64,000 nucleotides of DNA from Planctomycetes bacterium syqfu (GCA_020974905.1 CP087563.1:7192001-7256000), one strand, 5' to 3'. Positions 1 to 9,401 are shown, numbered from the stretch's first letter. The notes: generated from the letters alone by a model not told the origin. A program made the numbers and translations.

Positions 1-378
1 GTAAATCACCCGTGCGGTCTGACCTTCAAAACGTGCAACATCATACGCACTTGCCATGATCTGGTTTTCGTACAACGTCGCATGGTGGTCAGCATTCATC
101 GTGATCAACACATACTGCTGCACCGGCACGGGCGCAATGACACGCGAACCGCGTGATCGGCGAATCTCAATCAGACCTTCTTTTTCCAGCTGCTGATAGG
201 CCTTGAGGACCGTAACATGACTCACGCCATCAAAGCTGTTGGAAGCAGGGAGTGTCGCACCTTGCGGTAACGAGCCACTTTGAATCTTCTGCCGGATGAA
301 GGATGCCACCTGCTGATTCAAAGGCAGATTGGATTGGGGTTCAAATGCCAGAACGGATTGTGTGTCTGATTGGCTCAT
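1..378 (-). CDS. GntR-family transcriptional regulator (partial, runs off the left edge)
   Basis: The first 126 codons of a regulator are visible, read from an ATG at 378. Residues about 18-85 form a GntR-type winged helix (NQQVASFIRQKIQSGSLPQG, TVLKAYQQLEKEGLIEI, then RGSRVIAPV), which should bind operator DNA. The following residues (YVLITMNADHH) look like the start of a sugar-binding effector domain of the LacI/periplasmic-binding type, but the rest is outside the window. The segment between LP and VSHVTV is about three residues shorter than in a usual GntR helix-turn-helix. The -10 box ends 7 bases before the ATG, so the transcript is probably leaderless. The target genes are unknown; the neighbouring sugar genes are candidates. 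Confidence 0.85.
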   Translation of the reverse strand, partial: MSQSDTQSVLAFEPQSNLPLNQQVASFIRQKIQSGSLPQGATLPASNSFDGVSHVTVLKAYQQLEKEGLIEIRRSRGSRVIAPVPVQQYVLITMNADHHATLYENQIMASAYDVARFEGQTARVIY

Positions 379-385
379 TGAGTTT

Positions 386-413
386 ATATTAGTTTAGTTT
401 ATTAAAGAGTCAA
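386..413 (-). promoter_or_regulatory. Sigma70-type promoter of the GntR gene, probably leaderless
   Basis: On the minus strand a TTGACT -35 box (408-413) is followed by a 16-base spacer and a TAATAT -10 box (386-391). Only 7 bases separate the -10 box from the ATG at 378, so transcription should begin at or next to the start codon. No Shine-Dalgarno sequence is present. Confidence 0.55.
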
Positions 414-442
414 GTTTTTTTTGCTCAATCTTTTCATTGGTG

Positions 443-607
443 TAGAGCGTGTTATGCACTTTTTCGTTTCTCAGACGCCGTTTTTCCTGCGTTTTATCGC
501 AGTGTGGACCGGCGCAGGCGATGCTGAAGCATCGTCGAGTACGGGACACCAAGAGAAAACGCAGGAAAAACAAGTATGAAGGCGATAAAAGTGCATAATA
601 CGCTCTA
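443..607. repeat. MITE-like non-coding element with 21-bp terminal inverted repeats
   Basis: The ends at 443-463 and 587-607 are inverted repeats of 21 bp with one mismatch (TAGAGCGT... / ...ACGCTCTA). A second, perfect 15-bp inverted pair lies inside (481-495 and 556-570, TTTTTCCTGCGTTTT), and a small CGATGC/GCATCG hairpin lies in the centre. No open reading frame of note is inside. It fills the gap between the GntR and AraC genes. The nested arms suggest a non-autonomous mobile element or a structured RNA; no target-site duplication is obvious. Confidence 0.6.
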
Positions 608-620
608 AGGGATTGGCGAA

Positions 621-1445
621 TTACTGTCGGTGATACCTGCGATACATACTTGCGCTGATCCCCGTGTTCTTGCGGAAGAGTCGGGAAAAGTACAACGGGT
701 CTTCATAACCGACTTCGTAGGCAATTTCCGAGATGGTCATGGCTGTTTCAGCGAGCATGCGTCGGGCGTGGATCATGCGGCGTTCAATGACATAGCGATG
801 CGGGGGAATGCCCACGAGATGGTTCCAGATGCGCCGGAAGACCGACGGACTTAAACCGTTGGACCTTGCAAGATCGTCAAAGTCATGCGACTGTTGCCAG
901 GTGGTTTCCAGATGTTGCTTGATATCGAGCACCACGCGATCGGATGGGCTGAGAATGGGTGGGCCGGGCAGCAGGCTTTCGGTGATCATTAATTCAGCTA
1001 AGCGGTCGAGTCGGTCTGCCATGCCGACTTCATCAATGCGTTGAGCCAGTTGGATGAACTGGTCGACAGTCTGCAAAAACGTGCTGGCATTCTCGACAGG
1101 CCACCAGCGTTTATTTTCGTTGATCAGCCCCCGTCCAGTCAGGGCAGGAATCTCCGAGCTCTCATAGATCAGGTACAACTCCCGCCAGGTTGTCCCCTTG
1201 GCGGGTCCATAATGCATCGGCATGTCAGGCCATTGCGTGATCACGCAGGGCGCCTTGATTGGGATGGACGGCTGACCTTCCCAAGCGTAAAAGCCATGAC
1301 CTTCAAGGATCAGTGAGAAGTTAAACGTCGTAAACGGATGATTGACCACATCACGCTTCTGTGGGACATGGCCGATGTATCCGATCTTCATATGACCGGG
1401 AAGAAGACGGCTGTACTGGATGGGAGCAATGGAAAAATGATCCAT
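621..1445 (-). CDS. AraC-family transcriptional regulator with N-terminal cupin-like sensor
   Basis: The protein has 274 residues. Residues about 10-140 look like the AraC ligand-binding cupin (FNFSLILEGHGFYAW, ITQWPDMPMHYGP). Residues about 175-272 hold the two helix-turn-helix motifs of the AraC/XylS DNA-binding domain (FDDLARSNGLSPSVFRRIW and ISEIAYEVGYEDPLYFSRLF). Family members usually activate sugar uptake or catabolism genes when a sugar binds. It is divergent from the Gfo/Idh/MocA gene at 1589, with 143 bases between the starts, so that gene is a likely target. A TATAAT-like box lies about 40 bases upstream of the start; no strong ribosome site is seen. Confidence 0.9.
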   Translation of the reverse strand: MDHFSIAPIQYSRLLPGHMKIGYIGHVPQKRDVVNHPFTTFNFSLILEGHGFYAWEGQPSIPIKAPCVITQWPDMPMHYGPAKGTTWRELYLIYESSEIPALTGRGLINENKRWWPVENASTFLQTVDQFIQLAQRIDEVGMADRLDRLAELMITESLLPGPPILSPSDRVVLDIKQHLETTWQQSHDFDDLARSNGLSPSVFRRIWNHLVGIPPHRYVIERRMIHARRMLAETAMTISEIAYEVGYEDPLYFSRLFRKNTGISASMYRRYHRQ

Positions 1446-1588
1446 GTTTTTGAAATTTCTGTCTATGGCCTTGTATTATGTGTTGATTATACTATTTCAA
1501 ACTGGCGATTGGCAGAAAAAATTGTCCATTTGCTGGTGAGTTACATCTTACGCACAACAGTCCACAAACACAGGCAGGCAAGAGTATC

Positions 1589-2704
1589 ATGGAAGTTATC
1601 AAGGTCGGCATCATCGGTTGCGGCAACATCAGCAGCATCTACATCGAAAATTTGTCCAACATGTTCAAAGGCGTCAAACTCGTCGCCTGTGCGGACCTTG
1701 ATCCATCGCGTGCCCAGGCCAAGGCGGACCAGAAAGATGATGATGGCAAGCTCAAATATCCTGATCTCAAAGCCATGACCGTCGAACAACTACTGGCAGA
1801 TGACCAGATCAAAATAGTGGTCAATCTCACCATTCCCGCAGCCCATCATGAAGTTGCAACGCAAGCGATCAAGGCAGGTAAGTCCTGCTACAACGAAAAG
1901 CCATTATGTCTGAGTCGTGATCAAGCTCAGGAACTGCTCAAACTCGCAGAAGAAAACAACGTCCTTGTCGGTGGCGCACCGGATACGTTTATGGGAGCAG
2001 GCATTCAAACCTGCGCCAAAGTCATTAACGATGGTTGGATCGGTAAGCCCGTCTCCGCGACCGCGTTCATGTGTTGCCCCGGTCATGAAAGCTGGCACCC
2101 GGCGCCGGAGTTTTACTACCTGCCTGGTGGTGGGCCGATGTTCGACATGGGACCGTATTATCTCACCGCGCTGGTGAACCTGCTTGGCCCGGTTGCCAAG
2201 GTTGCAGGACTCACCGGCCGCGCTAAAGACGAGCGTGTTTGCACCAGTGCGTTGCGGAAGGGCGATGTCATGCCGGTGGATGTGCAGACACATGTGACGG
2301 GTTTGATGCAATTTGCCTCGGGCGCAACGGGGACGATTATCACTAGCTTTGACGTGTTCAAACACAGCTTGCCCTGCATTGAAATCCATGGCACGGAAGG
2401 CAGTCTCAGTGTCCCCGATCCCAATTGCTTTGGAGGCCCGGTGAAGCTGTGTGTCGGTCGTGGTGACTGGAAGGAATTGCCTTTGTCTCACAGTTACCCG
2501 GAAAACAGCCGCGGACTTGGCGTGGCGGATATGGCTGACGCATTGCGATCCGGCGACGGCTTCCGCCCCGATGGCAAGCTTGCCTATCACGTCCTTGACC
2601 TGATGCATGCCTTCCATGACTCCGCTGACAGTGGCCAGTTTGTGGACATTCAAAGCCAATGCGATCAACCCAAGCCGATGCCCAGCGGATTGTTTTCACT
2701 GTGA
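1589..2704 (+). CDS. Gfo/Idh/MocA-family oxidoreductase
   Basis: This 371-residue protein has an N-terminal Rossmann fold with the dinucleotide motif VGIIGCGNIS (residues 6-15) and the family's EKP motif (about 103-105). A C-terminal alpha/beta domain follows, with GGGPMFDMGPYYLTAL, the usual Gfo/Idh/MocA signature in which D and the region after it face the sugar. Such enzymes oxidise or reduce sugars, inositols or their derivatives with NAD(P). The substrate cannot be read from sequence. It is divergent from an AraC regulator, which suggests inducible sugar metabolism. Confidence 0.9.
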   Translation: MEVIKVGIIGCGNISSIYIENLSNMFKGVKLVACADLDPSRAQAKADQKDDDGKLKYPDLKAMTVEQLLADDQIKIVVNLTIPAAHHEVATQAIKAGKSCYNEKPLCLSRDQAQELLKLAEENNVLVGGAPDTFMGAGIQTCAKVINDGWIGKPVSATAFMCCPGHESWHPAPEFYYLPGGGPMFDMGPYYLTALVNLLGPVAKVAGLTGRAKDERVCTSALRKGDVMPVDVQTHVTGLMQFASGATGTIITSFDVFKHSLPCIEIHGTEGSLSVPDPNCFGGPVKLCVGRGDWKELPLSHSYPENSRGLGVADMADALRSGDGFRPDGKLAYHVLDLMHAFHDSADSGQFVDIQSQCDQPKPMPSGLFSL

Positions 2705-2723
2705 TGAAGTTTGGGATTGAAGA

Positions 2724-5387
2724 TCAATGTGCCTGGGCAATTTCAGGGATGTGATAGCGGTTGCCAACCCGGTAATAGAAACAGCCAACGGTTTGATCGT
2801 ATTTGGTCAATGTTGCTTCCTGAATCGGCCCCATGGATTCGAAGTAGGTTTCCAATCGCTTGTCCTTGAGATGATCCAGTGAACGGCTAACCAACAGCAG
2901 GACGCGTCCGGTCTGATTCTCCGCGGGAAACCAGTAGCGATACATCAGGCCGGTCCCATTGAAAAGATGGTCCGCGGTGGTGTGTTCAAAGCCTTCGTTG
3001 TTTTCCATCTCAGGCTCGGTTTCACGCATCTTGTAACGGTAAAAAGCGACCTGGCTGGCGGTGAAATATTTGTCCAAACCCACCACCAAGGGCTCGGTAT
3101 GGGTTTGGTGCTCAACCGCCTCTTCGACTTCTTCAACCAGTCGTCCCATCTCCTCCCAGGCGACCGGCAGACGCATCTGCTTGTTGTAACCAATGCCCGG
3201 TAAACCAAGCACCAGGTAATGCATCAAGCCGCCCATGATCAGTAGTGTCACAAGCAAAGTAGGTTGCCAGAGTTTTTGGATTTGTCGTGAAAGTTGAGGC
3301 TTTGTATTCGGCAGCAAATGATCAAGACGAATCGCATGACTGATCAACGGGATAATCGCAAGCCACAGCGGCCCTGTCCAGTTGAGTTTGGGCTCGTGTT
3401 GCAGGCTAAAAAGCACAAACACCAGCAGGGGGACCAGTGTGAACACCGCAGCAAATTTGCGTTTGGGTAAACGTTCGTGAACACGATGGGCGGTTGCATC
3501 CTGACGCTTGCTCCATGCTGTGAGTAATGCCATCAAGCCGATCGGGGTGAGCAGGACAACGATGCCGCCCAGCAGGATATGCTCAGAAAAGACAGGTTCA
3601 CTTGCCATGCGTCGCGGCCCCTGGAACACGAACGAAGCCCAGTTGTGTTGGGCATTCCAAATCAGCACCGGTGAGAAAACCACAAGGGCAATGAATGCTC
3701 CAATGTAAGGTTCTATGCGAAGCAGATGGCGACGCATTGGTTTGTCGATGAGCATGATCACAAACGCAGCAGGCACGATCAAAACAATCGTATATTTCGA
3801 GAGCATCCCCAAGCCAAGGAATAGTCCGGCGGCATACCAGGCTTTGGGTTGATTACCCAATAAAGCACGATGAAGGTAAAACAATGTCCCTGCCCAACAG
3901 GCCGTCAACGGCGCATCGGGCGTCATTAAAAAGCCGGTCATGAAAAAGAAGGGCAGGGCCGTCACCATCATCACCGACCGCATTGCCGTGGATTTGTCAT
4001 ACATCTCACTGGCAAGGCGATACACAAACCCCAATGTCACCAACCAGCAGAACACCGAACCGATCCGCACGCCAAGTTCCGTATCACCGAGAATCGCAGT
4101 CCCTGCAGCAATGAGCCATGCCACCATCGGCGGGTGATCCAGATACCCCAGAGACAGATGCTTGGCATAGTTCCAGTAGTAGGCTTCCTCGGGAATCAGA
4201 TCAATCACACCCATGTACACCAGCTTCAATGCCAGCACGTAAAGTACGCATCCGATCGTCGCCACACGCCAACGCAACCAGGCGTTGTGTTCCAGCGATG
4301 CCTGTGGGAAGAGCAGGTAGCAGAACACACCAAGTAACACCATGTTTGAGACCAGCATCGCGGGGATGATCGCAAACATCTCCGGCCAGTGTCCGTGTTC
4401 CACGAGATTGCCCAACAGTCCGCCACGCAGGAACAATGCCAGCAGACTGAGAATGATGTAGCTGACCAATCGCCCGGTGGTGCTTTGCTTGGTCGGTGTT
4501 GCGTTAGCGGGAATGGTCCAGCGGACATGCAGTTGATAGGCAACCAGTGCACTGACGAAAAAGCTGGTGATATGGCTGAGGCCGAGTTGAATGTTTTGTG
4601 ATCGGAGAAACAGGAACAGGAACATGTCGATGAGCATGGCAATGAACGTCATGCCGACATATTTCCCGAGAACCTTTGTGCCGATACTCCCACCGGATAA
4701 TGCCATCAAGCGGTCGAGGTATTGGTAAATGGTGGACGCTTTGAGTTTGCTTTCACCTTCCACACGTTGGGCAAAAGTGATCGGCACTTCCAACACCCGT
4801 AAGTCCGTGTCACTGCCTGCTAAAACTTCAAGCCCGATCTTGTAACCCGAAGCATGCTGAGCAACCTTGGCCAAACGTTCTTTTCGGACACAGAAAAAGC
4901 CTGACATCGGATCACGGGCGTCGGCAAACGGCCAGGCAAGCACCGTCGCACCACGTGAAAGAATCTGCCGATGCAACGGCCAACCGGTCGTTTTACCACC
5001 ACGGATGTAGCGGCTGCCGATGGCAATGTCATATTCATCTTTGATCACCGGCGTGGCCAGGTCTGCGATTTTCTCCGGCGGGTGACTGAGGTCTGCATCC
5101 ATCACCAGTACCACATCGCTGTCTGCCATCGCTGCGCCATCGGTCACGGCGGTGGCAAGGTCGCGTTGATCATCTCTAGCCAGCAGAACCACCGGATGGG
5201 TTTGAGACCAGTGGGTGACGCGCTGGCGTGTCCCATCCGTCGAGCCATCATCCACCACGATGATTTGTATGGGCAAACGGTTTTCTGTTGCAGCAAAGAC
5301 TTGTCGGATCAGGTTGTCGATATTCCCCGCTTCATTGAGCGTGGGGACCACAATACTTAATTGTGGCTTGGCGGCGTCTACGGGCAT
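2724..5387 (-). CDS. Fused membrane glycosyltransferase: GT2 (DPM-like) + GtrA + GT-C/ArnT-like
   Basis: This 887-residue protein carries three enzyme or membrane modules. Residues about 8-235 are a GT2 family polyprenyl-phosphate mannose/glucose synthase (LSIVVPTLNEAGNID, VVDDGSTDGT, VMDADLSHPPEK). Residues about 240-365 are a GtrA-type four-helix membrane domain (KVLGKYVGMTFIAMLIDMFL). From about 375 on there is a multi-span GT-C (PMT/ArnT-like, GT39/GT83) domain with the early acidic motif PEEAYYWNYAKHL and LGYLDHPPMVAWL. The logic is to charge a lipid carrier with a sugar, flip it, and transfer the sugar to a cell-envelope acceptor. GGAA lies 7 bases before the ATG. The gene is convergent with the upstream oxidoreductase. 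Confidence 0.88.
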   Translation of the reverse strand: MPVDAAKPQLSIVVPTLNEAGNIDNLIRQVFAATENRLPIQIIVVDDGSTDGTRQRVTHWSQTHPVVLLARDDQRDLATAVTDGAAMADSDVVLVMDADLSHPPEKIADLATPVIKDEYDIAIGSRYIRGGKTTGWPLHRQILSRGATVLAWPFADARDPMSGFFCVRKERLAKVAQHASGYKIGLEVLAGSDTDLRVLEVPITFAQRVEGESKLKASTIYQYLDRLMALSGGSIGTKVLGKYVGMTFIAMLIDMFLFLFLRSQNIQLGLSHITSFFVSALVAYQLHVRWTIPANATPTKQSTTGRLVSYIILSLLALFLRGGLLGNLVEHGHWPEMFAIIPAMLVSNMVLLGVFCYLLFPQASLEHNAWLRWRVATIGCVLYVLALKLVYMGVIDLIPEEAYYWNYAKHLSLGYLDHPPMVAWLIAAGTAILGDTELGVRIGSVFCWLVTLGFVYRLASEMYDKSTAMRSVMMVTALPFFFMTGFLMTPDAPLTACWAGTLFYLHRALLGNQPKAWYAAGLFLGLGMLSKYTIVLIVPAAFVIMLIDKPMRRHLLRIEPYIGAFIALVVFSPVLIWNAQHNWASFVFQGPRRMASEPVFSEHILLGGIVVLLTPIGLMALLTAWSKRQDATAHRVHERLPKRKFAAVFTLVPLLVFVLFSLQHEPKLNWTGPLWLAIIPLISHAIRLDHLLPNTKPQLSRQIQKLWQPTLLVTLLIMGGLMHYLVLGLPGIGYNKQMRLPVAWEEMGRLVEEVEEAVEHQTHTEPLVVGLDKYFTASQVAFYRYKMRETEPEMENNEGFEHTTADHLFNGTGLMYRYWFPAENQTGRVLLLVSRSLDHLKDKRLETYFESMGPIQEATLTKYDQTVGCFYYRVGNRYHIPEIAQAH

Positions 5388-5492
5388 TTTCAGTTTCCAA
5401 TGAGGTGTGTTGCCAGTATGAACACTTCAACAAGTTGGCAGGTTGCGATAAAAGCAAAATGATTCTGAGTGTCAATTAGTCACATACTCGGC

Positions 5493-5522
5493 TTGCTCAT
5501 TGGTGATTGTCATGGGTATAAT
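5493..5522 (+). promoter_or_regulatory. Promoter of tRNA-Gly
   Basis: TTGCTC (5493-5498), an 18-base spacer and a perfect TATAAT (5517-5522) stand 14 bases before the tRNA 5' end. Confidence 0.6.
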
Positions 5523-5536
5523 TCCTCCTCACCAAC

Positions 5537-5609
<73 letters not shown>

Positions 5610-5628
5610 TTGAATGGACCATTCATAG

Positions 5629-5661
5629 CCCTGCTGAACCAGTTTTTCAGCAGGGTTTTTT
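5629..5661 (+). terminator. Rho-independent terminator after tRNA-Gly
   Basis: The arms CCCTGCTGAA (5629-5638) and TTCAGCAGGG (5646-5655) form a 10-bp hairpin followed directly by a run of six T. Confidence 0.9.
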
Positions 5662-5924
5662 CATGCAGATGTTCTCATGCCAAGCTGATTACAGGGAGCA
5701 GATGACATGGTGGGTGGGTTTGAGAATCGTTCGGCAATCAACTTTGTTGGTCCCGGTATATGTTGCTAGGGGGCAGGGTCGGCGGTATCGTAACGGTTTC
5801 TACTGCAATCCATGGCTGAACGCTTCAGAAGGGCCGTGTCAGGGACAGTAGCAGTACGGTACTTGTGTTATTCGGTGATGCGGCCGAAGCTGGTATGGGG
5901 CCTGGTCATGGAGGGCAGGAGGTT

Positions 5925-7871
5925 ATGAAGGTTCAGTTTATCGGTGAACCCATCTCGGTTCCGGGTAAAAAGGACTCCGATGGGAAGCCCTCTTCCAATC
6001 GTATCGGGATCGCCACCGTCTTCCCCAAGAGTGGTATCATTGTCACTTTGCCCGGCGTCCACACCACACAGCGCATGGCCTACACTGATCGCATTGATCA
6101 GGAACGTCGCAACCAGGGGCTTGATCCTCTCGATTCAGACCAGCGCATGGAAATCTGGCTTGGTGCTGTGGATTTATTGATGGACGATGAGCATGTGTTC
6201 ATCCGCCCTGATCCTGACCGCATGGACTTATCCTTTGAAGCTGATCAACTGCTTCAGACAATCGTCCCGCGTCAGTGTATTCGCTTTCTTTTTGCAAACA
6301 ACGACAAAGTCCGCAGCGCGATTAATCTCCGTGGTGAAGCATGGCGAATCCAGCCCCTGCCTCGATCCATGGATGACATGTGTCAGATGATCAATCGCAG
6401 TCGCGTGGCTGTGCAGGGTAAACCGATCTATTACTACTGCGGTGTCCGTGGCACGCGCATTCTCACTTACCAACAGTTCGTCCAGCTCGGTGAGATGCGT
6501 GTTGAGGAACTCCGCCAACACCTTCAGGAAATTGCAACACTGGGCAACCGCCGCAATGCGATGGGTTGGGAGGAACTGCAGTTATTCATGGCAGGACATG
6601 GACTGCAGGTCGCCGACCTGCTGCCCGAGAGTCTTGCTGAGTATGGCGGTGTACAGTTACGCGAGATGCATCGCAGAGCTTGCGAGCGCTTTGCCGAGTG
6701 CGTGCCTGTTGCGTTTAAGCAGGATGATGTCAAACTCGCGGAGTGGCGTAATCGCATGTATTGCACGCTCATCGCCCAGGGGGACGACACGCTCTCCGAC
6801 GAAGACCTGCTTGGCCTGAGTAACGAATATTTCATGCAGATCCGCTGGCTTCCCGGTGCACGAATCGAAGGCAAGGAACTGATCTTTGATACCGTGACCA
6901 ACACTGGTGAACTGAGCAACAGCATTGTTCATGAACTGATCTGTAATGTCATTCGCGAACATGACAAAATCAAATTCATCAACATCGGCCAGGTCGAACG
7001 CTCGGTCTCCAATCGTGTGGATCAGAAAGACAACGGTAGACGTGAAGTCTACATCATGCACTTTCGCACGCGCGATTCAACGCGTGATGAATTGCAAATC
7101 ATTCGCTTTCACAAGTGGGGTGTTCGCGAACGTCTGGAAGAAGGCAAAGACTTGACACAGGCCATGCTTGAGTCCGAAGAATACACCGACTTTATTCTCG
7201 ACCGACGCCTTGCCTGTCGACAGTTGGGGATGAATCTGGTTTCGTCCCTGATCACACGCAAGATTCAGGAAATCTACTACGGCAAGCAGGGTCATCTCAA
7301 CGGCATGCGTATCTGGACACCCTACGTGCAGCGCGATTACATCTCTGGCGTGGCGACGGACAAGGTGCCCCCGGCAAAGCTGCGGGATTCGGAGTTCGTG
7401 CGATCTCTTGCGCAGATGCTCGGACAGGCGGCTGCAAGCAACCTGATTGTCGGGCGTGCGACACCGGATCACAAAGTGGTCTTTGATGACGGTGATGAAA
7501 TCCTGCTGAGCAATCCAGCAGGGCAGGTTACCGACATGGTCATTGCGGACCCCACCGGCGCGTTTATGAATTTTGAGCACCCGCTGACCAAAGACGCACC
7601 CGCCTATGCCGCACCGATTAATCGTCGCAAGGATCGACTGGGTAACCGTGAGGTGTTTACCGAGATTTACCTTCAGGCCTTTGTCGCACGGTTTGATCAG
7701 ATTCAAAATGCCTATCGGCGTCACCGTGCAGCCTTTGACAGTCTCTTCTCACACCGACGCCGAGATCCAGGCGGGAACCTGGCGCATCGCTGGACGATGA
7801 TTCTCAAACGGCTGGATTCAGCGGACCCTGATAAACTCTGCAAGATCATTCGCGATCACATCAAACGCTGA
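5925..7871 (+). CDS. Large protein of unknown function (about 648 residues)
   Basis: I do not recognise a family. The reading frame is long, uses the same codons as its neighbours and is surely coding. The product is soluble: no signal peptide or membrane helix is visible. It is rich in Arg and acidic residues, with a middle helical stretch (RVEELRQHLQEIATLGNRRN) and a basic C-terminus (AYRRHRAAFDSLFSHRRRD). The start is uncertain. The ATG at 5925 (MKVQFIGEPISV) begins the well-folded part but its AGGAGG sits only 2 bases away; in-frame starts also exist at 5895 and 5865 (GTG). The frame lies alone between tRNA-Gly and a metal-efflux gene, so context gives no role. Confidence 0.8.
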   Translation: MKVQFIGEPISVPGKKDSDGKPSSNRIGIATVFPKSGIIVTLPGVHTTQRMAYTDRIDQERRNQGLDPLDSDQRMEIWLGAVDLLMDDEHVFIRPDPDRMDLSFEADQLLQTIVPRQCIRFLFANNDKVRSAINLRGEAWRIQPLPRSMDDMCQMINRSRVAVQGKPIYYYCGVRGTRILTYQQFVQLGEMRVEELRQHLQEIATLGNRRNAMGWEELQLFMAGHGLQVADLLPESLAEYGGVQLREMHRRACERFAECVPVAFKQDDVKLAEWRNRMYCTLIAQGDDTLSDEDLLGLSNEYFMQIRWLPGARIEGKELIFDTVTNTGELSNSIVHELICNVIREHDKIKFINIGQVERSVSNRVDQKDNGRREVYIMHFRTRDSTRDELQIIRFHKWGVRERLEEGKDLTQAMLESEEYTDFILDRRLACRQLGMNLVSSLITRKIQEIYYGKQGHLNGMRIWTPYVQRDYISGVATDKVPPAKLRDSEFVRSLAQMLGQAAASNLIVGRATPDHKVVFDDGDEILLSNPAGQVTDMVIADPTGAFMNFEHPLTKDAPAYAAPINRRKDRLGNREVFTEIYLQAFVARFDQIQNAYRRHRAAFDSLFSHRRRDPGGNLAHRWTMILKRLDSADPDKLCKIIRDHIKR

Positions 7872-7991
7872 GTCTGCCTGATACTGTGCTATGGGGTTGT
7901 TTATATCAACCATATTCCACTGCAGACATATTCACGACAAATGATGAAATAAACGCTGAGATACAGTGGTTTGTTGTATTATGGTGTGCTT

Positions 7992-9401
7992 ATGAATGCT
8001 TTTTTACAAAACTTGCTTGAAGTGAGTCTGGACGCTGCTCCCTGGCTCTTGTTTGGTTTGATCGTTGCGGGTTTGATCAAAGTGTTAATCCCGGTACGCT
8101 GGCTTAACCGTTGGTTAGGTGGCGGGGGGATCATGCCGGTGATCAACGCTGCGTTGCTTGGGACACCGTTGCCGCTGTGTTCCTGCAGTGTGGTTCCTGC
8201 TGCGCTGGCCATCCGTCGCAGTGGTGCTTCACGTGGTGCCACGACATCCTTCCTGATTGCCACCCCTGAGAACGGCGCGGACTCCTTGGCGTTGAGTTAT
8301 GCCTTGCTCGGCCCGGTCTTGATGATTGCCCGACCTGTTGCTGCGATCATCATCGCGGTGGCAACGGGGTTTTCAGTCTCATTGTTTGTCACCGATGAAA
8401 AGTCGGAAACCACATCATCAACCGATGACAAGACCAGCAAAACAGGTTCCTGTTGCAGTTCGACATCCCCGTCCGAGTCTGCAAAGGAAGCTTCCTGTTG
8501 CAGTACATCCGCCAAGTCTGAGCCTGCAAAGGAATCGACCTGTTGTTCGTCGCAGGCAGCGCCTGAGCAAGCCGAAAAATCTTCCTGTTGCAGTCACGAA
8601 GAAAAGAACCCTGAATCCCAAACCAGTTCGTGTTGCAGCAGCGAAGTGAGTCAAACCAAACCAGCTGCCCAATCCTGTTGCAGCAGTGGTATGGGTGATG
8701 ATGCATCTGCACAACCCCAACAAACTTTCTCTGAGAAGTTCACTGAGTTTTATGCTGCGATGAAGCGGTTGTTTGACGACATCGCTTTCTGGTTATTCAT
8801 CGGTTTGGTCCTTGCAGCATTGATCAATACGTTTGTCTCGCAGGGGCAAATCGCATCATGGGGTAGCGGTTTACCGGCCATGATCCTGATGGTGCTCATC
8901 GGTATCCCGATGTACATCTGCGCGACGTCTTCAACACCCGTTGCAGCGTCCATGCTCATCGCGGGTGTCAGTCCGGGGACCGTTCTCGTCTTCCTACTGG
9001 CAGGTCCAGCAACCAACCTCGGTACGGTCGGCATCATCCGCAAGGAGTTGGGCAATACGACGGCTGTGATTTACCTGGCTGGTGTTGCCATCGGTTCCAT
9101 TGCATTTGGTTTGGGACTGGATGTAATGATCGGTCAAATGAATCTTGCTGAGAGTATCACGGAACATGTTCACGAACATGGCAGCATGCTCCCCGCCTGG
9201 CTTGCCTACGGATCACTGGGGCTTTTGGCTTTGGCGATGCTGGCAAAATTCGGTTCCTACTGGAAAAATAAACTCAGCCAATCACCTGCTGCCAAGTCCT
9301 GTTGCAGCGGTGAACCAGCAGAACCCAAGCCCGAATCATCCTGTTGTTCAACGCAAAAAGCGGATCAACCCAAGAGCAGTTGCTGCTGTTCGTCGGAATA
9401 A
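7992..9401 (+). CDS. SO_0444-type Cu/Zn efflux permease with Cys-Cys-rich cytoplasmic loop
   Basis: This is a DUF318/ArsP-like permease (about 469 residues). The first membrane half includes ALLGTPLPLCSCSVVPAA with its membrane-embedded CSC, and the second half has GIPMYICATSSTPVAASMLI. Between them lies a hydrophilic loop with six CC motifs of the type SCCSS, and three more occur in the C-terminal tail (SCCSG, SCCST, SCCCSS). Known members of the SO_0444 family export copper or zinc; the CC motifs probably bind the metal. The start is taken at the ATG 7992 rather than the in-frame TTG at 7971, since MNAFLQNLLEV fits the first helix. No regulator is adjacent. Confidence 0.85.
   Translation: MNAFLQNLLEVSLDAAPWLLFGLIVAGLIKVLIPVRWLNRWLGGGGIMPVINAALLGTPLPLCSCSVVPAALAIRRSGASRGATTSFLIATPENGADSLALSYALLGPVLMIARPVAAIIIAVATGFSVSLFVTDEKSETTSSTDDKTSKTGSCCSSTSPSESAKEASCCSTSAKSEPAKESTCCSSQAAPEQAEKSSCCSHEEKNPESQTSSCCSSEVSQTKPAAQSCCSSGMGDDASAQPQQTFSEKFTEFYAAMKRLFDDIAFWLFIGLVLAALINTFVSQGQIASWGSGLPAMILMVLIGIPMYICATSSTPVAASMLIAGVSPGTVLVFLLAGPATNLGTVGIIRKELGNTTAVIYLAGVAIGSIAFGLGLDVMIGQMNLAESITEHVHEHGSMLPAWLAYGSLGLLALAMLAKFGSYWKNKLSQSPAAKSCCSGEPAEPKPESSCCSTQKADQPKSSCCCSSE

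Noticed and set aside
8440-8700. Tandem repeats in non-coding DNA
   Set aside because: They lie in frame and encode the SCCSS metal-binding loop of the efflux permease.
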